Positions 60,416 through 64,000 of a stretch of 64,000 nucleotides of DNA are shown here, piece by piece. The translations under genes were made by a program, and so were the position numbers. The notes beneath the pieces were generated by a model. That model did no database searches and was not told where the DNA came from. It saw only the letters and a program-made list of their open reading frames with translations. Every line of letters begins with the position of its first letter. Within the stretch, counting starts at the first letter, position 1. Location of the stretch: positions 1,674,001-1,738,000 of the forward strand of contig NZ_CP065915.1 in NCBI RefSeq assembly GCF_016134045.1, in the 5' to 3' direction. Source of the stretch: Pelagovum pacificum. GTDB taxonomy: Bacteria > Pseudomonadota > Alphaproteobacteria > Rhodobacterales > Rhodobacteraceae.

Positions 60416-61710
60416 CAGCGCTTTTCGATGTCCACGTAGTCGCGCGCCGTCTCACCGAGGTAGAGCTGGCGGGGACGACCGATCTTGAGCTGCGGATCGG
60501 CGAGTTGCTCTTTCCACTGGCTGACCCAGCCGACCGTGCGCGACAGCGCGAAGATCGGCGTGAACATGGCCGTCGGGAAGCCCATCGCTTCAAGGATGAT
60601 GCCGGAGTAGAAGTCGACGTTCGGGAACAGCTTGCGCTGCACGAAGTAATCGTCCTCCAGCGCGGCCTTCTCGAGATCCTTGGCGACCTGCAGGATCGGG
60701 TTGTCCTCGACGCCGAGCAGGTCGAGCACCTCGTCGGCGCTCTCCTTCATCACCTTCGCGCGCGGGTCGAAGTTCTTGTAGACCCGGTGGCCGAAGCCCA
60801 TCAGGCGGAACGGATCGTCCTTGTCCTTGGCGCGGGCGAGGTATTCCGGAATACGATCCGGTGTGCCGATCTCGCGCAGCATCTCGAGGCACGCCTGGTT
60901 GGCACCGCCATGCGCGGGCCCCCAGAGACAGGCAATACCGGCTGCGATGCAGGCGAAGGGGTTGGCACCGGAGGAGGAGGCAAGCCGCACCGTCGAGGTG
61001 GAAGCGTTCTGCTCGTGGTCGGCATGCAGGGTAAAGATCCGGTCCATCGCGCGGGCAAGGATCGGGTTCACCTTGTATTCCTCGGCCGGCACGCTGAAGC
61101 ACATGTTCAGGAAGTTCTCGGCGTAGGTCAGGTCGTTCCTCGGATAGACGAAAGGCTGGCCGACCGAATACTTGTAGGCCCAGGCCGCGATCGTCGGCAT
61201 CTTGGCGATCAGCCGGATCGAGGCGACCTCGCGCTGGTGCGAATCCGCGATGTCGGTGGAATCGTGGTAGAAGGCGGCCATCGCGCCGACCACGCCCACC
61301 ATGATCGCCATCGGGTGCGCGTCCCGGCGGAAGCCACGGAAGAAGTAGACCATCTGTTCGTGCAGCATCGTGTGATGCGTGACGAGATATTCGAACTCTT
61401 CCATCTGCTCGGCCGAGGGGAGTTCCCCGTACAGCAGCAGGTAGCAGACCTCGAGGTAGTTGGACTTCGACGCGAGCTGGTCGATCGGGTAGCCGCGGTG
61501 CAGCAGCTCGCCCTTGTCACCGTCGATGAAGGTGATCGTGCTGTCGCACGACGCGGTCGAGGTGAAGCCCGGGTCATAGGTGAAGACACCCGCCTGCCCG
61601 TAGAGCTTGCGAATGTCGAGAACGTCGGGACCAGCGGTCGGCGAATGAATGGGCAGGTCGTACTCCTGCCCGTCGATCGTCAGTTTCGCTTGGCGGTTGT
61701 CGTCGGCCAT
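60415..61710 (-). CDS. gltA: citrate synthase
   Basis: GltA condenses acetyl-CoA with oxaloacetate. The 431-residue protein is of the long, gram-negative type II form with an N-terminal beta-rich region. It has the GYPIDQLA segment, [10 protein letters not shown] (catalytic His, about 231-240), [27 protein letters not shown] (about 246-272, His) and [15 protein letters not shown] (Asp), the three conserved clusters. AGGAAGGGG in the leader places the start at ATG 61710, not the ATG six bases earlier. The 5' leader holds a hairpin. It is followed by the acetyltransferase. Confidence 0.97.
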   Translation of the reverse strand: MADDNRQAKLTIDGQEYDLPIHSPTAGPDVLDIRKLYGQAGVFTYDPGFTSTASCDSTITFIDGDKGELLHRGYPIDQLASKSNYLEVCYLLLYGELPSAEQMEEFEYLVTHHTMLHEQMVYFFRGFRRDAHPMAIMVGVVGAMAAFYHDSTDIADSHQREVASIRLIAKMPTIAAWAYKYSVGQPFVYPRNDLTYAENFLNMCFSVPAEEYKVNPILARAMDRIFTLHADHEQNASTSTVRLASSSGANPFACIAAGIACLWGPAHGGANQACLEMLREIGTPDRIPEYLARAKDKDDPFRLMGFGHRVYKNFDPRAKVMKESADEVLDLLGVEDNPILQVAKDLEKAALEDDYFVQRKLFPNVDFYSGIILEAMGFPTAMFTPIFALSRTVGWVSQWKEQLADPQLKIGRPRQLYLGETARDYVDIEKR

Positions 61711-61804
61711 GGTCATCCCCTTCCTGAGACGCCGCCGACGGTCGTCGGACGGCGGAGTTTTCTCCGTTCGAAACCGGCTATCGTCGTTATATGACGAAAA
61801 GGTT
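61711..61804 (-). promoter_or_regulatory. gltA leader with hairpins
   Basis: The 94-bp gap between gltX and gltA contains, on the minus strand, TATAAC (61796-61791), a good -10 without an obvious -35. An inverted repeat CCGAC/GTCGG with flanking CGCCG/CGGCG (about 61729-61752) and a small GGAG/CTCC hairpin are also present. The repeat lies between promoter and ribosome-binding site and may affect mRNA stability. The call is by eye only. Confidence 0.35.
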
Positions 61805-63196
61805 TCAGGCGGCCTGATCCTCGAGCCGGGATATGGTTTCTTCTTTCCCCAGCACCAGCATCATGTCGAAGACCGACGGCGAAACCGAACGCCCCGCCAG
61901 TGTCGCGCGCAGCGGCCCGGCAAGTTTGCCAAGCTTCAGCCCGTGGTCCTCGGCAACCGAGGACACAATGGCCTCCAATTCGTCCCGCGTCCAGCCGGCA
62001 GTTTGCAGTCGCGGCGTCAGATCAGCGATCATGGCGCGCGCCGTGTCGTCCAGTTGGGCGGCGGACTTCTCATCCGGTTCGATCGGCCTATTGCTAAGCA
62101 CAAAATGCGCCTTTTCAATAAGTTCCGGGAAGGTCTTCGCGCGTTCCTTGAGGCAATACATCGCCCTCGCCAGCCCATCCCTCTGTGCGTCCGTCAACGG
62201 GGGAGCCTGCGTCGCCGCAAGATAGCCTTCGAGCTCTTGCAGCAGTGCAGCATCGTCGGCCACGGCGATATGCTGGCCGCAGATGTTCTCCAGCTTCTTG
62301 AAATCGAAGCGCGCGGGGCTCTTGCCGATGCCGTCGAGGTCGAACCACTCCCGCGCCTGCGCGTCCGTGAAGAACTCGTCGTCGCCGTGGCTCCAGCCGA
62401 GCCGCGTCAGGTAGTTGCGCATCCCCGCGGCCGGATAGCCGAGCGCCTGGTACTCCGCCGCGCCCGTCGCGCCATGGCGCTTGGACAGCTTCTTGCCGTC
62501 GGGGCCGAAGATCAGCGGAATGTGCGCCATCACCGGCACGTCCCACGCCATCGCCTTGTAGATCAGCGTCTGACGGATCGAGTTCGCGAGGTGATCGTCG
62601 CCCCGGATCACGTGCGTGACCTCCATGTCATGGTCATCGACCACCACCGCCAGCATATAGACCGGCGTCCCGTCGGAGCGCAGAAGCACGAGGTCGTCGA
62701 CCTGATCGTTCTTCCAGGTCACGTCACCCTGCACGGCGTCGGGCACAGTCGTCTCACCGTCGCGCGGCACGCGGAGGCGGATCACGTAGGGCGCATCCGG
62801 ATGTTGCGCCTCGGGAATGTCGCGCCAGGGCGAGCGGAACAGCGTCGACTTGCCGTCCGCCTTGGCCTGTTCGCGAAACGCCTCGATCTCGTCCTGGGTC
62901 GAGAAACACTTGAAGGCCCGGCCGTTCGCCAGCAGCTCTTCGGCGACCTCGCGGTGCCGCTCGGCGCGGCTGGCCTGGCTGACCGGCTCGCCGTCCCAGT
63001 CGAGGCCGAGCCACGTCAGCCCGTCGAGGATCGCCTGCGCGTTCTCGGGGGTGGAGCGTGCCTTGTCGGTATCTTCGATCCGCAGCAGGAACTTGCCGCC
63101 CTTGGCGCGGGCATAGAGCCAGTTGAACAGCGCCGTGCGGGCGCCGCCGATGTGCAGCGCACCGGTCGGAGAGGGGGCGAAGCGGGTGACGACCAT
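61805..63196 (-). CDS. gltX: glutamyl-tRNA synthetase
   Basis: GltX charges tRNA-Glu and, in organisms lacking GlnRS, also tRNA-Gln for amidation. The 463-residue product has the HIGH motif [15 protein letters not shown] (His15-Gly18), a KLSKRHGA motif for the KMSKS loop and a C-terminal anticodon-binding bundle. The start [12 protein letters not shown] is standard. It is divergent from comEC (73-bp gap) and ends 94 bp before gltA on the same strand. Many Rhodobacterales carry two gltX-like genes; whether this is the discriminating one cannot be said. Confidence 0.96.
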   Translation of the reverse strand: MVVTRFAPSPTGALHIGGARTALFNWLYARAKGGKFLLRIEDTDKARSTPENAQAILDGLTWLGLDWDGEPVSQASRAERHREVAEELLANGRAFKCFSTQDEIEAFREQAKADGKSTLFRSPWRDIPEAQHPDAPYVIRLRVPRDGETTVPDAVQGDVTWKNDQVDDLVLLRSDGTPVYMLAVVVDDHDMEVTHVIRGDDHLANSIRQTLIYKAMAWDVPVMAHIPLIFGPDGKKLSKRHGATGAAEYQALGYPAAGMRNYLTRLGWSHGDDEFFTDAQAREWFDLDGIGKSPARFDFKKLENICGQHIAVADDAALLQELEGYLAATQAPPLTDAQRDGLARAMYCLKERAKTFPELIEKAHFVLSNRPIEPDEKSAAQLDDTARAMIADLTPRLQTAGWTRDELEAIVSSVAEDHGLKLGKLAGPLRATLAGRSVSPSVFDMMLVLGKEETISRLEDQAA

Positions 63197-63269
63197 CGGT
63201 TCCGTTTACCTTCCACTAGCATTTCTGTGGTTTCGAGGCGGGGATACTTGGGCCACGGGGCGAGGACAA

Positions 63270-64000
63270 GTGCGGGCCGTCGCGAGCATCGAAGCCGTTC
63301 TGCTGGCGCAGCGCGGCCACCTGTTCGGCTGGGTGCCGGTCTGCCTCGGCACCGGCATCGGCCTGTACTTCTGGCTGAAGGTCGAGCCGACCCTTGGCGT
63401 CTATCTCGTCCTTCTCGTCATCAGCGGGCTTGCCCTGCTTTTCTCGAAGGTCGTCGGGGCCGCCATCGGACCGATCGCTGTCGGCGCCGCTCTGATCGGG
63501 ATCGGCGTCACGCTCGGCGGCGCGCGGGCGCATTTCGTGGCCGAACCGGTGCTCGGCTGGCGCTACTATGGACCGGTGGAGGGCAGGGTGGTCGCCATCG
63601 ACCGCTCCGCCTCCGACGCGGTGCGGCTGACGCTGGATCAGGTTCGGCTCGAAGACATCGCGCGGGAGCGAACGCCGGCGCGGGTTCGGATGTCTCTTCA
63701 TGGTGACCAGGGCTTTATCGAGCCCCGGCCCGGCATGGTCGTCATCCTGACCGGGCATCTCTCGCCGCCGGCCGGCCCGGTAGAACCCGGAGGCTTCGAC
63801 TTCCGCCGCCACGCGTGGTTCGACCGGCTCGGCGGCATCGGCTACACCCGCACCCCCGTGCTGGAACTCAAGGACGCAGATCGGGTGCCGTGGGTCGCCC
63901 GACAGCGTACCCGCCTGTCCGCCGCGATCCGAGCGCGCGTCGATGGGGACGCCGGTGCCTTCGCTGCGGCGATCCTGACGGGTGACCGCTCGGCCATTCC
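63270..64000 (+). CDS. comEC: ComEC/Rec2 family DNA-uptake channel, N-terminal part
   Basis: The frame starts at GTG 63270 behind GAGGA and is still open at the right edge, so about 243 residues are visible. There are three hydrophobic segments (about 19-85). The N-terminal DUF4131 domain follows, with PGGFDFRRHAWFDRLGGIGYTR. The text ends in AAILTGDRSAI, the start of the competence domain that forms the inner membrane channel for single-stranded DNA. It is divergent from gltX. The rest, including the C-terminal hydrolase domain if present, is beyond the window. The spacing from GAGGA to GTG is short (3 bases). Confidence 0.9.
   Translation, partial: MRAVASIEAVLLAQRGHLFGWVPVCLGTGIGLYFWLKVEPTLGVYLVLLVISGLALLFSKVVGAAIGPIAVGAALIGIGVTLGGARAHFVAEPVLGWRYYGPVEGRVVAIDRSASDAVRLTLDQVRLEDIARERTPARVRMSLHGDQGFIEPRPGMVVILTGHLSPPAGPVEPGGFDFRRHAWFDRLGGIGYTRTPVLELKDADRVPWVARQRTRLSAAIRARVDGDAGAFAAAILTGDRSAI

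Overview
The window is a stretch of alphaproteobacterial chromosome with high G+C content (about two thirds, judged by eye). It most likely comes from the Rhodobacterales (Rhodobacter/Roseobacter group). This rests on the ompH-fabZ-lpxA-lpxI-lpxB cluster, a DksA that keeps one of four zinc-finger cysteines, a CckA-type hybrid kinase, an argS-SPOR-nagZ-scpA-scpB block, a lysis cassette of gene-transfer-agent type, and GC-rich intergenic hairpins of a kind common in this order. I saw no rRNA, insertion sequence, prophage structural gene or CRISPR array. Coding is dense, and most neighbours in a run overlap by 4 bp (ATGA/GTGA). Both ends cut genes: an OmpH/Skp chaperone on the left and comEC on the right.

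Layout. 0-4 kb holds lipid A synthesis. 3.5-8.3 kb holds minus-strand genes: an aminotransferase, SoxR with a near-perfect soxbox at its own start, an M48 peptidase, two tiny ORFs, a DUF2927 lipoprotein and an acetyltransferase. 8.9-13.6 kb has dksA, a flavin monooxygenase, xthA, a small exported protein, an ErpA/IscA-type carrier and a dGTPase. 13.8-19.4 kb has argS, a SPOR protein, nagZ, scpA and scpB. 20.5-24.6 kb has cysS behind a possible Cys-codon leader peptide, then cimA and a squalene/phytoene-synthase-like protein. 25.8-30 kb has cobalamin genes (cobB, cobA, cbiD, cobK). 32-36 kb has zwf-pgl-pgi, the entry to the Entner-Doudoroff and pentose phosphate pathways, behind a LacI-type palindrome. 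36-43 kb has a two-domain fasciclin protein, a DUF2235 hydrolase, tRNA-Gly(CCC), a methyltransferase, a GT87-like membrane protein and a RACo-like corrinoid-protein activator. 43-49.6 kb has guaB, an RsmB-like methyltransferase and cckA. 50-54 kb has a LysR regulator, an acyltransferase, murI and argC. 54.2-58.5 kb has cytochrome c maturation genes ccmE, ccmF and ccmH, split by a muramidase-holin-small membrane protein cassette. 58.6-64 kb has an enoyl-CoA hydratase, thpR, a second acetyltransferase, gltA, gltX and comEC.

The observations most worth following are not ordinary genes. One is a probable small RNA downstream of cckA (49.70-49.78 kb, minus strand), with an RpoH-type promoter, an exposed CCUCCC anti-Shine-Dalgarno stretch and a strong terminator. 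The second is a 14-residue ORF with three Cys codons directly upstream of cysteinyl-tRNA synthetase, followed by RNA segments that could pair in alternative ways. The others are the GTA-like lysis cassette inside the ccm cluster, a fasciclin gene whose ribosome-binding site can pair with its own leader, and three copies of a double-hairpin repeat.
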